Below, piece by piece: positions 1 to 10,899 of a stretch of 64,000 nt of DNA; the stretch's first letter is position 1; the number at the start of each line of letters is the position of its first letter. The stretch is from assembly GCA_029582265.1 (NCBI GenBank), contig CM055819.1, forward strand, positions 42,851,048 to 42,915,047. Reading direction: 5' to 3'. The position numbers and the translations under genes are program-made. Under the pieces are notes generated by a model, which saw nothing but the letters and a program-made list of their open reading frames with translations, did no database searches and was not told the origin of the DNA. The stretch comes from Zoroaster sp. YZ-2022 (taxonomy: Eukaryota > Echinodermata > Asteroidea > Forcipulatida > Zoroasteridae).

Positions 1-330
1 TGTAGAATTGTCCCCTCTTTGAAACGAACAAACCGTCACAGGTTTTCATTTCTCCCAAATGCAATTCACCTTTTTAACAAATGGCATGTTCGTAAATTTT
101 TTATGGGGTCGGGAGCAAACCGTGGTTTTCCTGTATGTCTGCGTTGTTGTTATTGTCTTTTTGGTCTCTACAACTTGTTGTAAATATGCATAGTTTTTGT
201 GTACATGTTACCGTTTTACCTTTATACTTATTATAACAGTGTGTTATTAATTTAACTTTACCTAATTTAATCTTATATTTTAAAGTAGAACTTGATTTTT
301 TCACTTATTTATTTTTCATGATTTTCAATT

Positions 331-421
331 TGCATATTTTTTTATTTTTATTGTACACCTGGAAGTAGATTTTCATGTTTTTATACATGACTAATAAATA
401 TTTTGAATTGAATTGAATTGA
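331..421 (+). repeat. Possible 3' tail of a retroposed element
   Basis: An AT-rich stretch ends with an AATAAA-like signal followed by a short TTGAA/ATTGA tandem at about 404-421, as seen at the 3' ends of many non-LTR retroposons. No coding sequence is recognisable upstream in 1-330, and no second copy was seen in the window, so the class is a guess. Confidence 0.3.
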
Positions 422-595
422 GCTGGTATCAACAAGAATATTCAATTTATGCTATTAAAAGAAAAAGCGATTTAGATTAATAAATGGCGCACTAGGTGTT
501 TCTCCTGCAGTAGACTTGTAAATAATATAATATGAGACTCTATGAGGATCTACTGAAAACAGATTATAGAAATTCACAGCATTTTACAATGATAC

Positions 596-1095
596 NNNNN
601 NNNNNNNNNNNNNNNNNNNNNNNNNNNNNNNNNNNNNNNNNNNNNNNNNNNNNNNNNNNNNNNNNNNNNNNNNNNNNNNNNNNNNNNNNNNNNNNNNNNN
701 NNNNNNNNNNNNNNNNNNNNNNNNNNNNNNNNNNNNNNNNNNNNNNNNNNNNNNNNNNNNNNNNNNNNNNNNNNNNNNNNNNNNNNNNNNNNNNNNNNNN
801 NNNNNNNNNNNNNNNNNNNNNNNNNNNNNNNNNNNNNNNNNNNNNNNNNNNNNNNNNNNNNNNNNNNNNNNNNNNNNNNNNNNNNNNNNNNNNNNNNNNN
901 NNNNNNNNNNNNNNNNNNNNNNNNNNNNNNNNNNNNNNNNNNNNNNNNNNNNNNNNNNNNNNNNNNNNNNNNNNNNNNNNNNNNNNNNNNNNNNNNNNNN
1001 NNNNNNNNNNNNNNNNNNNNNNNNNNNNNNNNNNNNNNNNNNNNNNNNNNNNNNNNNNNNNNNNNNNNNNNNNNNNNNNNNNNNNNNNNNNNNNN
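596..1095. other. Assembly gap of 500 N
   Basis: Exactly 500 undetermined bases, the usual placeholder for a scaffold join of unknown size. Nothing can be said about its content. It lies just outside the Polinton, whose left target duplication starts at 1204. Confidence 0.99.
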
Positions 1096-1209
1096 ATTAA
1101 TTGAGACTGTAAATCAATGTTTGAGTTGCGTTTTTGATTTCGGTAAAATTTTCTGTATTTTCATAAATATTCATTAACACCCTACATACCCAAATCAACA
1201 ATGTAGAGT

Positions 1210-1440
1210 AAAATATATAAATTACTGATCCGACCACAAAATGAAAAAAATGTATTTTTTTGATATTTTGATGTGTAGTTGGTAGGTTGGTAGGATCGTA
1301 TAAAAAAGTGGTTGGGTAGTAACAGGAGAGATTTAAGAGTTGGGGTGAATGACCTTTGACTGGTTAAAAAAGATATGTATTTAACAAAAATTCGAAAAAA
1401 CGATTTAAGATTGTGTTGTTGAATAGATAAATAGTGGATG
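1210..1440 (+). repeat. Polinton left terminal inverted repeat
   Basis: About 230 bp that reappear reverse-complemented at 18063-18372. The match runs from ATATAAATTACTGATC at the outer edge to TTGTTGAATAGATAAATAG at the inner edge. The polymerase start codon (1438) sits at the inner boundary. Confidence 0.93.
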
Positions 1441-4400
1441 GTGACAAAGTATTTATCAAAATGGACATTGATAAAATTGAAAGAATTTGTTGATCAACAT
1501 GAAATTTATGTTATGCGAGATAGTAGAAGGAATAAATACAATAAACGATCTTATTACGATGCAGTGAGGAAATATAAAAAAACGAAAAAAACCGCGACGA
1601 TTATATAAATTAAAATTATCTGAATTAAGAGAGATTATAGCTGGTGAAAATATTGAGTTACCTTACCGTGGTAGCGGGAAAGGAAGACGTTTATTAAAAA
1701 TAGACTACATGAATACTATTAGACGGTTTCGAGGTGTGGAAGAAGATTTAAAATTTGACAAAGTTGTTATTAATGCAGGAAGAAATTTTCGTGAACGAAG
1801 AATAATAGTTCCATTTAATCATACGAAAGAAAGCGATGAAAACATATTTTTAGCAGCTGTAAAACCAAAGATTATGGAAAAGTTAACTTTGGATAGACGT
1901 GAATTTAGAGGAGCAAAGTTTCGGATAAAATTGAAGTTGTATTTATAAAACTTGTTTCAGACGGTACTACGGTAGAAAAAACAGCTTATTTTTCTGGTGA
2001 TAAAAGTGATGAAATGAACAATGATTACGAGATTGCAGGTGGTTTATCACGAGCTTACGATATAATAAAAAAGCAAATAGAAGAATGGATTAATTAAATC
2101 TAGTTTTGAAATAGACCGTATTGTAAGATTAGATTATTATATTTGTAAAAGTCCTCATTTTAGAGGTGGTAAATTTATTGAACTACCACAATGGATACAA
2201 AATAAAGAAGCATGTATCAACATCAAAAACGACAACGATAAGTGCATACGATATGCATTACGTTGTGCATTTATATCTAGAAAATAAAGTGGTAGAAAAA
2301 AGAATTTAAAAAAATCCAAACATACTGTCTAGCTACCCGAGGGAAGATGGATTAAATGTTGATGGTATTAAATTTCCGTTTGAATTGAAACAAATTGAAA
2401 AACTAGAAAATCAAAATAATTTGATGATAAACATTTTTAGTTACGAAGAAGATAAAGAAGATTCGTATTTCCTTTACGTATTAATCAAAAAGAAAATAAG
2501 GAGGATAAACCACATATAAATGTATTATTGATTCGTAAATTTCTTGAGGACGTGAAGGAAACTATATCACACTACGTATATATTAAGAATATAAGTCGAT
2601 TACTTTCGCATCAGACAAAAAGGTGTAACGAAACATATTATTGTTTAAAATGTTTTCATGGTTTTACGAGAAATTACTTGTTAGAAGATCATAAAGAATA
2701 TTGTTTTGATTCAGAGTCTGCACCTTGTAAGGTGATAATGCCTCAAAAAGGTATTAATAATATTATGAAATTTAAAAATTATAATAAAGTGATGAAAGTT
2801 CCTTATAAGATATAATGCAGACTTTGAATGTATTATAAAAAAAGGATAAACATATCCCTTGTGGATATTACTACATTGTGGTGGGCGATGGTAAAGTAAT
2901 ATCATCATATGGATATTGTGGTTTAGATACAGTTGATCACTTTTTAGATAGACTGATCAACGTAGAAAAAGAGAATATCAATAATCTTTTAAGTAAATAT
3001 ATAAAAAGTATAAATCCGTTAAAAATATGATAATGACAGAACAAGAAAAGCGAGATCATAATGAAACAAAAAAGTGTTACATTTGTGGGTGGAAAAAATT
3101 TCACATTCTCGGTGAAAAATATTATAAAAGTGGTGGAAAATGTTATTGTTGGGCTTGCAAAAAAGAATTTGAGAATGAATTATATTGTATGAAAGAAGAA
3201 TATTTGAAAGAAAAAATCGAAGAATTTAAGAAAGAAAAATTTGAAGAATTAATAGAAGAATTTAAGAATCGATATATTAAAGTTAGAGATCATTGTCACA
3301 TCACAGGAAAATATCGAGGTGCTACGCATAGTGTTTGTAATGTAAAATTAAGACAAAAAAATTAAGATAAAAAATTATGATACTCATCTGATCATGCAAG
3401 GAGTGAGTTGTACAGAAGGAATTTTATACTTGGAAAAGTACATTATGTTTTCAGTTGATCAACTAAAATTTCTAGACACTTTACAATTTTTACCTTCTTC
3501 GTTGGATAAACTCGTTAAATCACTGGACGTAAAATCTTTTCACATAAGTAAATTACACGGACCCAATCCAAAAAAAGAAAGTTACTTTAATTAAAAAAAA
3601 GTGAATATCCTTACGAATGGACAAATAGTTTAGATAAATTAAATGTAAAGTGTCTTCCTCCAATAGAATATTTTTTTAGTAGTTTAAACAACTCACACAT
3701 TACAAAGGAATAATATAATCATGCAAAGAAGGTACGGAATACATTCGATTGTAAAACTCTAAAAGATTATCTGAATATATACGTACGTTCAGATGTATGT
3801 TTATTAGCAGACGTATTTGAATTTTTTTGTAAAACTAGCATGCAACATTATAAATTAGATCCTGCTCATTATATTACGAGTCCTAGCTTAAGTTGGGACG
3901 CAATGTTGAAATATACAAAGGTTTATTTAGAATTGTTTACTGATCATGACATGCATTTACTCACAGAAAGGGGTGTTAGAGGTGATTTAGTAATGGTGGG
4001 TAAGAGATATGCTAAAGCAAATAATCCTTATTTATATACGATTACGATCCATCAAAACCAACGACTTATATAATGCATTTAGATGCAAATAATCACTATG
4101 GTAATCAGATGAAAAAAAAATTCCGGTTTCAAATTATAAATGGTTAACTAGAGAAGAAATTTGTTCTCTCGATATAAAATCAATATCGCTTAACTCAAGT
4201 ATAGGATACATTTTAGAAGTAGATTTAGAATATCCTATAGAATCACAAGATACTTTAAAAGATTTTCCACCTGTGATAGAGTCGTTGGTGATAAAAAAAA
4301 AGAATGGTTATCACCGTATCAACTTGAGTTATTGGGTGACGAGCGCATGTCAAAAGAGAAAAAAATAGTTTGTAATTGTTTTAAGAAAACAAAATACGTT

Positions 4401-5804
4401 TGTTATTATTCAATATTACAATTCTATTTAGAACGTGGTATAAAATTGACTAAAATTCATCGTGGTTATAAATTTGCTCAAAAACCTTGGATGAAATCGT
4501 ATATTGAATTAATTAAATACGAATTTACGAAAAAAATGCAACGCCAGATTTTGATAAAGATTTTTTCAAACTGATGATTAATTCATGTTTTGGAAAAACG
4601 ATGGAAAATGTAAGAAATCGAGAGAATATAACACTCATGAAATTTAATGACGAAGAAGATGAGAAACGTGCGCTTAGATTGACTGGGAAGCCAAATTATA
4701 ATGCCTTTAAAATGTTTAATAATAATTTAGTTGCAATTCACATGAATAAACAAAAAATTACGCTCAACAAACCGATAGCTGTCGGAATGGTTATTTTAGA
4801 AAATGCTAAACTTGACATGCTCAAGTATTTTTATTTTTTTAAAGATAAATACGGCGACAAGTTAAAATTCCTTTACACAGATACGGACAGTTTTATTTTG
4901 GAGATTGAAACAGAAGACATTTATAAAGATTTATTAAAAGATAAGCATTTATATGACTTTAGTAATTATGATAAAGAAAAATGTTTATATTCCGAAGATT
5001 ATAAAAAAGAACCGGGTAAATTTAAAGATGAGACAGCTGGAATTGCTATTTCTGAATTTGTTGGACTAAGATCAAAAATGAAATCGGTAAAAGTATTGAA
5101 TAAATACACTAAACAATGCAAAAAAGTAGAGAAACAAAACACTGAACGACTCAAAAATGTATATTTTGAAAACAATGAACGTTTAGAAAAAGTATCAAAA
5201 ACTAAACGACTTAAAGTAAAGAAACAAAACACTAAACGTCTAGAAAAAGTAAAGAGTAAAAACAATGAACGAGTCGAAAAAGTAAAGAGTAAATACACTG
5301 AACGTCTAGAAAAAGTAAAGAAACAAATCAATGAACGAGTCGAAAAAGTAAAGAGTAAAAACACTAAACGAGTCGAAAAAGTAATGAGTAAAAACAATGA
5401 ACGATTCAAAAATGTATATTTTGAAAACAATGAACGAATCGAAAAAGTAAAGAGTAAAAACAATGAACGAGTCGAAAAAGTAGTGAAACAAAACACTGAA
5501 CGACTTGAAAAAGTAAAGAAACAAAACATTAAACGAATCAAAAAAGTATTAAATATATCAGAACTAAAAACTGCCAAGGGTGTAAAAAAACAAGTTATAG
5601 AATATGATCTTAAACACGAAAACTTTAAAAGTGTTTTATTTAACGATGACACGCTTTACTACAAAATGAAATTTATTAAAAATGAGGGTCATAATCTTTG
5701 GAGGAGAGAATTCATAAAAAAAAATGTTGAGTGCAAATGATGATAAAACATATGTTTTACCAGACAAAATAAACTATTACCCTCATTTTATACACATTTT
5801 TTAG
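1438..5804 (+). pseudogene. Protein-primed family B DNA polymerase (DNA_pol_B_2), decayed
   Basis: Polinton replicative polymerase, spread over several frames. In order: an N-terminal basic region from ATG 1438; a CxxC...HxxxxC zinc-finger-like segment near 2630-2700; an ADFEC exonuclease motif near 2820; a second Cys/His block at 3070-3350 (CYICG, then DHCHITGKYRG), as in recombination endonuclease VII-like inserts; palm motif A near 4080 (LDANNHYG); motif B at 4574 ([14 protein letters not shown]); and motif C, YTDTDS, at 4874-4891 with both catalytic aspartates intact. A tandem-repeat insertion (5120-5539) sits between motif C and the C-terminus. Frameshifts occur near 1560, 1935, 2815, 3365, 4070 and 5720, with further stops. 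The end overlaps the convergent integrase by 17 bp. Confidence 0.92.
5120..5539 (+). repeat. 33-bp in-frame tandem repeat inside PolB
   Basis: About 13 copies of a 33-bp unit encode 11-residue repeats with consensus [11 protein letters not shown]; variants include EKVKKQNTERL and [11 protein letters not shown]. Two copies are shortened to 9-10 residues. The array is open throughout, very rich in Lys, Glu, Asn and Arg, and lies between [10 protein letters not shown] and the C-terminal TAKGVKK segment. The spacing and charge pattern suggest an elongated or coiled-coil spacer. Confidence 0.93.
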
Positions 5805-6783
5805 GTGGATTTTCAGTATCTCTCGGTACAATTTGTAATTCTTCTCAACAAAAGACCTGATTCTAAATAACACAAGATAGGTTGATTTTGAGCTTTTGTA
5901 GTACTACTTAAGTTATAAATTTTAATACTCCATATAGGATCAGTTATTGGGTGACGTCTCGTATCTTTTTCAGCTTACCAGGTGCGTATAAATATCTAAC
6001 TAGTGAATTTAAAGCCATTCTTTTTTCTACACGATGAGTTGGTGAGGCTGGATTTTGTTCAACGAGTTGTAGTTTAATTGCATCTTCAGGTTTTAAATGT
6101 ATAAGTCTGTTTTTTCCATTATTAAGTGCTTTTACAACCAACGGTAATCTTTTACCCATTCTTCCGATCTTTCAGCATTATCAGCTCGCTGCATTTCTTT
6201 CGCGTATTGATGAGAAAATAATCTTTCGGCTAAATTTCTATTGACTCGTTCTACTATACCTTGCGCTCTATGATTACCAGCTTCGCTTCTTTGGATTTTT
6301 ACATTATTTTTTACTCATTAATACATTTACACTCGACATAAATTCTTTTCCCGGATCGACTTTTAAAATGTTTGACCAAGTTAGCGGAGAAAGTTTATAA
6401 TTTTTTTTCAAACGCGTTAGCGACTCCTGCTGCAGTTTAATCGAGCTTCTTTGTACCTACTGGCTTCATCAGAAACGCTTAAAACGTACATTTACGTAAT
6501 TTTATGTTTACCTCTACCGATCGTATCGTGAGTAAGAAACAATAAATCGGCTTGATGGTTTCACTGGTTTTTCTAAACTCGAGTTTGAGCTGGTTGGTCT
6601 AGGAATAATGGGTGGGATACGGTAAATAAATTTGCCACAGTGCTTGCTTTTTTATCCACTGTCGAACTATTGGTAGTGAAACTTTAGTTTCTTGAGCTAA
6701 TTTTTTAATCGCTGATTGACCTTTCCAATATCCTTTTGGACTATAATATACGTTTCTAATTTTTGTTTTGTACGTTTATCCAT
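5788..6783 (-). pseudogene. rve (DDE) integrase, decayed
   Basis: Retrovirus-like integrase that would insert the element into the host genome. It is read in pieces on the minus strand from ATG at 6781-6783. An N-terminal helix-turn-helix-like part (YWKGQSAIKKLAQE) is followed by the three acidic residues of the catalytic core: D in THDTIGRGKH, D in VDPGKEFMS and E in GIVERVNRNL. The C-terminal part contains VRYLYAPGKL and DPIWSIK. A stop follows KHKIT near 6505, and there are several one-base frameshifts. The reconstructed span of about 330 codons is the normal size. It is convergent with PolB, and the next minus-strand coding piece begins at 6785. Confidence 0.9.
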
Positions 6784-6784
6784 T

Positions 6785-6877
6785 TTATGTCAATGTAGAT
6801 TTCATAATACTGTCTGGTATTACTTGTTGAATTAACCAATCTTTAGTCATTAGCGCTAACCCGACCGTAGCTGTTAG
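6785..6877 (-). pseudogene. C-terminal part of a small membrane protein split by inversion
   Basis: About 30 codons (TATVGLALMTKDWLIQQVIP and on to a TAA at 6785-6787) with no start of their own. In related elements this segment follows a glycine-rich hydrophobic stretch and a KLDLKD motif. That N-terminal part is at 10749-10899 on the opposite strand, at the far edge of the inverted block. The protein itself has no known function. Confidence 0.75.
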
Positions 6878-6883
6878 TTTAAA

Positions 6884-7902
6884 ATGAAGGGAAATGAAAT
6901 TTTTAGTTTAGACGATGCAGACGTGTTTAATTGTTACAAAGATGAGTGGTTGACGAAAGACCAACTCGAAAATTTAGCGTATCAAGGAATTTCAATACCT
7001 AATATAACTAGATTAAGAATAGGTGCTAGTGGTAGTGATGAAACGGCTAACCAAGGAAAAGACAAAGCCGTCGCAGATTGTTTGAAAATTAGATATCACA
7101 TTCCACTTGATTTTGAATTATTGACTGATCATCAAACCTATTATCAATCTGGGATCGGAGATCGGTTGACCTACGAACTCACGTTTAATAAATGGTCTAA
7201 TGTGATTAAAAGTTCCGACGATAATGCTAAATACATCATAAGTGGAATTTCTTTAGAATACGAAGTCGTTCATTCACCACAGCTCTCGCAAATGATTAAA
7301 CAACAATATGATGACAAGGTGACAATATTATTTGATAGAGTATTGAGACAGAGTGTGACATCGTTAAAAAAACGTGATACAACGTGGAATATAAATATAA
7401 ATACACCCGCAAGAAGTATGAAAGGAATATTGTTTTTATTCAAAGAGCCTGACGAAAAAGATCCTTGGAAATTTTATAATCCAAACATCGATAAAGTTTC
7501 GATTACTATTGAAGGAGTTCCCAATCAACTCTACGCGCAAGGAATGCGGAGGTATCAACACTGGGAAGAAACTCAAATATATTTTTCAGATTCGAAAAAA
7601 ATAATTTAGTATGCGAGTAACCAAAGATTTAAATGTATCCAATGTGAAACAAGCCGATTATTTACATGATAGATACGATTTGTTTTTAGATATGAGAACC
7701 ATTGATGACAATAAAATGCATGGAAGCGGAAGACGAGTACAAAACTTATCCGAAGGAATTACCATTCAAATGGATAAAGAAGCGGAAACCGGCGGTGCAT
7801 TATACTTGTACACATAATATTATTATGGATGCGCAACTCAATATTGTAAAGGGACGATTTCATTCTGTGATATACCGTATTAATTTGTTCACAAATTATT
7901 AG
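6884..7902 (+). pseudogene. Probable capsid protein, C-terminal three quarters
   Basis: A 241-codon open frame (GNEIFSLDDADVFNCY, IPLDFELLTDH, RLTYELTFNKW, IEGVPNQLYAQGM) is followed by further coding in two other frames to about 7902 (RYDLFLDMRTIDD, then IMDAQLNIVKGRF). The ATG at 6884 is an internal Met, not the true start. The N-terminus lies at 11840-11564 on the other strand. The predicted whole would be roughly 420-430 residues. Size, beta-rich composition and the packaging ATPase next door make it the best candidate for the major capsid protein, but that identity is inferred, not shown by a motif. Confidence 0.7.
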
Positions 7903-7912
7903 AAGCGATATA

Positions 7913-8533
7913 ATGTTACCGAAATATCCACACGCCGCATTAATTTGTGGACAAACTGGATGTGGAAAAACATAATTTGTTTTAAATTTATTGGAAAAAG
8001 AATATTGTAAATATTTTGAATATATCGTCGTATTATGCCCTACCATCTCGGTAAATCTCACGTATCAAAATAGAAAATGGATTTGGAACGATGAACGAGT
8101 GCACGTTGATGATCTGAGTGTGACGTCATTAAATAAAGCGATACAAATTTATAGCGATGTATTCAAAGGAGACGAAACGTTGTTTATTATCGACGACTGT
8201 AGCGCTAGTAAAGAATTACAATATAAAAAATACGACGAGAATAATAAATGTATGATTACTCAATTAGCTTTTAGCGGTAGACACGTTAAACACAGTTTTT
8301 GGATTCTTTCGCAAAAATATAACACCGTGTTAAAAAGTTTTAGAGAGCAACTAAAGTGGGTGTGTCTATTTTATTGTAAAGATAGAGACTCGTTTGAAAA
8401 TTGTCTTCGAGAAAATGATGTTATACCGACGAAAGAGTTAAGAATGCAAATGCATGAATTACTCAAAAAAGTCAAACATAGCAAGTTAATTTTAAAAACA
8501 GATCAACCTACTGATTACGCAATACTTGACTAG
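7913..8533 (+). pseudogene. A32/FtsK-HerA-like genome packaging ATPase with early stop
   Basis: P-loop ATPase expected to pump element DNA into capsids. From ATG 7913 it has a Walker A motif (GQTGCGKT), Walker B (TLFIIDD, followed by CSAS) and a downstream motif in FSGRHVKHSFWILSQ, all typical of the A32 family of Polintons and large DNA viruses. A TAA at 7973-7975 directly follows the Walker A threonine. The remaining 180 codons are open and intact. About 206 residues is short but usual for this lineage. It follows the capsid-like gene by about 10 bp and would lie on the minus strand without the inversion. Confidence 0.88.
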
Positions 8534-8700
8534 AATACGTTGCGTCTTGCTCCAGCAGAGCTTGCACATGCTGCGCCGATGTAGAATACGTAGCGTCTTG
8601 CGCCGATGTAGAATACGTAGTAGGTGACTTATTAAATTGCTATAGGTGACTTATTAAATTGCTATAGGTAATATAATACTTTTTAATACAAAAATATAAT
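8534..8700 (+). repeat. Short tandem and dispersed repeats downstream of the ATPase
   Basis: Contains three copies of a unit around TAGAATACGT(A/T)GCGTCTTGC, then two copies of TAGGTGACTTATTAAATTGC. The TAGAATACGTAG motif recurs in the coding tail near 13810-13980 on the other side of the element, as part of a microrepeat family of this Polinton. Confidence 0.75.
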
Positions 8701-8717
8701 ATAATATATAGATAAAT

Positions 8718-8921
8718 ATGTTCGTCGAATGTTTAGTTGGATTTAGTATAATAACAAATATTTATTTTCATCTCTGTACCAGTTACTACGTGGAAGATAA
8801 ACTTTTACGCGTTAAAAATGATTTAGTAAATCATCTTCATTGTCTTGAAAAAAAACATTATATAATAAAAATGTTATCGAAGAGCCTCAGCTGGAGCAAG
8901 CTGAAGCAACAAGATATATAA
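8718..8921 (+). CDS. Small Polinton protein with N-terminal membrane segment
   Basis: 67 codons, open from ATG. Residues 1-22 are hydrophobic (FVECLVGFSIITNIYF), then a charged helix-like part with KxxL spacing. It starts about 20 bp after an ATATAATATATAG tract like those before other genes of the element. The tail overlaps a CAGCTGGAGCAAGC microrepeat also found at 10450. No family was recognised. It may be real because of its position in the gene series and its intact frame, but a degraded remnant cannot be excluded. Confidence 0.5.
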   Translation: MFVECLVGFSIITNIYFHLCTSYYVEDKLLRVKNDLVNHLHCLEKKHYIIKMLSKSLSWSKLKQQDI

Positions 8922-8930
8922 AAAAATGAG

Positions 8931-8938
<8 letters not shown>

Positions 8939-8996
<58 letters not shown>

Positions 8997-9181
8997 TATA
9001 TTATATATATAAATAAATTAAATCGGGAGGGTGGCCTTAGCTTTCGATCCAATCCGGACCTTCATCAGAGGCTTTGACAAAGTACAACATAAAAACTCAT
9101 CCATTTATAGTGACAAGGGATCCAAACAAAGGCGGGAAAATAGTGAACAATTAAAGGGGCGATTATTGAGCCACACAATAT

Positions 9182-9270
<89 letters not shown>
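8939..9270. mobile_element. Dispersed repeat inserted in the Polinton, flanked by (TA)n
   Basis: Two long (TA)n tracts (8939-8990 and 9184-9270) bracket about 180 bp that match the sequence at 35490-35690 in the host gene's intron (CTTTCGATCC, CCGGACCTTCATCAGAGGC, GGCGGGAAAATAGT). The last bases, GAGCCACACAATA, also match 37245-37315. It therefore belongs to the host's interspersed repeats rather than the element. On the minus strand it contains CTGATGA and GAAA separated by a short stem (9042-9068), resembling a hammerhead ribozyme core. Confidence 0.75.
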
Positions 9271-9275
<5 letters not shown>

Positions 9276-9277
<2 letters not shown>

Positions 9278-9650
9278 GTCTATAGTTGATTTATTGCATA
9301 TAGTTGGTTTTAAAATTAATTATTGCATTTTAGATGCAATTAGATATTGTTTAAATAATAAAGATTGAATTAGAGAACATCTAAATGAATATGGTAAAAT
9401 ATATTTAGATAAACTTAATGAATGTCTAAATGAGAAAGATAGTATTAAATGTATAGATGAAATTATACAATTTATAAATAACAAAGAGGGTAAATTTGTT
9501 TGTGAACTTAGAGAAAATGTTTTTTGGAACGATGATGAAGCGGTAGCTCACGTAGCTGATGAAGCGGTAGCTCGCGTAGCTGATGATGAACTTAAAAAAT
9601 ATGTAAATAAGAAAGATGGACTTATTGAATTTATAAAAAAAATTGATTAA
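9276..9650 (+). pseudogene. Unknown 125-codon Polinton protein, one stop
   Basis: ATG 9276 to TAA 9648-9650 in one frame, with a single TGA at 9366-9368 (after NNKD). The product is a mostly helical charged protein (LDKLNECLNEKDSIKCIDEI). It carries a duplicated segment, DEAVAHVADEAVARVADD, encoded by a microrepeat that recurs at 13896-13925 in another gene. The length suggests a recent loss of function, or readthrough. No homologue was recognised. Confidence 0.6.
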
Positions 9651-9688
9651 ATTTTTTATGGTATATATATATACCATATATATATAAA

Positions 9689-10309
9689 ATGGAAGAAGTT
9701 GCAAAAATGTTAAACGAAGAACCAACAACACCTGCTACGCAATCTATTGAACAATCATCACTACAATGTGCTACGCAATCTAATGAAAATCAACGCAACA
9801 ATCGACTTTTTGCTGTAGTTGCTGGAGGAAACTCAAAAAAAAATTGGTAAAGAGTATTCTGTCAGTGAAATTGAAGCCATAAATTTAGCAGATCAAGATA
9901 AATTATACACGTAATATGAAGCTAAATTAGGTCACGAAATGATATCTTCGTTAGGTAGCTCAATTCTAACTCTATATGTAAAAGGATTAGAATCGAGTTT
10001 AAACTATATTGATTTGATGGGATATCATTTTGAGATCGATGACAAAGGTGAATTAATTACAGATTTAGAAAAAGACCGATTAATTTCGAGCGCTCTTTCT
10101 TCCATAATTATTATGCGAAATATACTACAACTATGGAAATAATGTTAGCACTGATCGCAATGACGCTAATTACAGCGAAACATTTAAAAAGAAAATATTC
10201 TTTTTTAGATAATAAAGACGATGGAGAGCAATGTACAATCAGAGGAAAAGGAACATGTATCATCAATAAACCAAGTGACGAAAGCGCAGAGTCTACAGAC
10301 GAAAAATAA
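9689..10309 (+). pseudogene. Conserved Polinton protein of unknown function, frameshifted
   Basis: Begins at ATG 9689, right after a TATATATAAA tract. A Gln/Thr-rich N-terminus with CATQS-type repeats is followed, after a frameshift in an A-run (about 9832), by EYSVSEIEAINLADQDKLYT, a stop, then YEAKLGHEMISSLGSSILTL and on to about 10140. A further shift leads to MEIMLALIAMTLITAKHLKR and the stop at 10307-10309. The DQDKLY...YEAKLG block is recognisably conserved in related elements. The hydrophobic stretch at 10133-10180 may be a membrane helix. Function unknown. Confidence 0.62.
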
Positions 10310-10700
10310 ATAAAAATCCAATTAGAGTTGCAGCTGGTAAAAAAGTCGCGGAACTTAATAAAAAGAATAAACAAAATTTAAAAAAGAATAATGACGTAAC
10401 ATTTTTAGAAAATTTACCCAACAACAACAATAAATCAAGTGACGAAAGCTCAGCTGGAGCAAGCTTTGCTGGAGCAAATACGTTATATATTGTGCTAGGA
10501 GTAATAGGTTTAATGGGTTTAGGTATTACATTTACATTTACCGCTCTAAATCTGTTGATCTCGACCTCGAAGAACCATCGACAATAAGCAATATTGTAGA
10601 ACCGTCTCCAAATATTGTTGAACCATCTACAATAAGATCAGTCGAGATCAATGAAGCATCACCGCCAAAACAAGAATTTAATGTTTTTGAACTGGAATAA
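10306..10700 (+). pseudogene. Single-pass membrane protein, start codon lost, one frameshift
   Basis: The coding frame opens with ATA at 10306, where an ATG is expected (INKNPIRVAAGKKVAELNKK). The basic N-terminus is followed by a Ser/Gly linker with SAGASFAGAN, a 21-residue membrane segment (LYIVLGVIGLMGLGITFTF) and, after a frameshift near 10537, an acidic Pro/Ser tail (two copies of IVEPS) ending at TAA 10698-10700. Short basic-plus-TM proteins of this kind accompany related elements; their role is not established. Confidence 0.62.
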
Positions 10701-10731
10701 AAAAATAATAATAATAACATTTAAAAAATAT

Positions 10732-10751
10732 TGTCTATACTATAAAATATG
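10732..10751 (+). promoter_or_regulatory. 20-bp motif directly upstream of a start codon
   Basis: TGTCTATACTATAAAATATG, ending in the ATG of the gene at 10749. The identical 20 bases end in the ATG of the capsid-like gene at 11838 on the other strand. A TATA-like element so close to the start codon suggests a short-leader promoter. Confidence 0.6.
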
Positions 10752-10899
10752 TCTATGATAGATACAAAAAAAAATCGTTAATTCAGCTTATCATGGAGGA
10801 CTCGTAGGAATTATAACCGTTGTTTATAGCATGATTGGTAAAAAAGTCTTAAAAATAAATCCGGCTGATTTGGGAAAGCTAGATTTAAAAGACGCTCCG
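10749..10899 (+). pseudogene. N-terminal part of the small membrane protein split by inversion
   Basis: ATG 10749, then one extra base in an A-run, then IVNSAYHGGLVGIITVVYS (probable membrane helix) and KKVLKINPADLGKLDLKDAP. Coding stops making sense at the 647-bp insertion (10900). The matching C-terminal part is at 6877-6785 on the minus strand. The right side of the insertion (11547-11557) still carries a few more bases of this gene before the inversion junction. Confidence 0.75.

Noticed and set aside
532..1104. 190-codon frame across the N gap
   Set aside because: Almost all undetermined residues; not evidence for a gene.
5120..5539. CRISPR-like array
   Set aside because: Repeats are contiguous with no spacers and code for protein in an animal element.
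4999..5652. 217-codon minus-strand open frame opposite the PolB repeats
   Set aside because: Created by the in-frame tandem repeat on the other strand; composition is a mirror of the repeat, with no start context or domain.
7759..8061. 100-codon minus-strand frame opposite the ATPase start
   Set aside because: Antisense to the capsid tail and Walker A region; no independent support.
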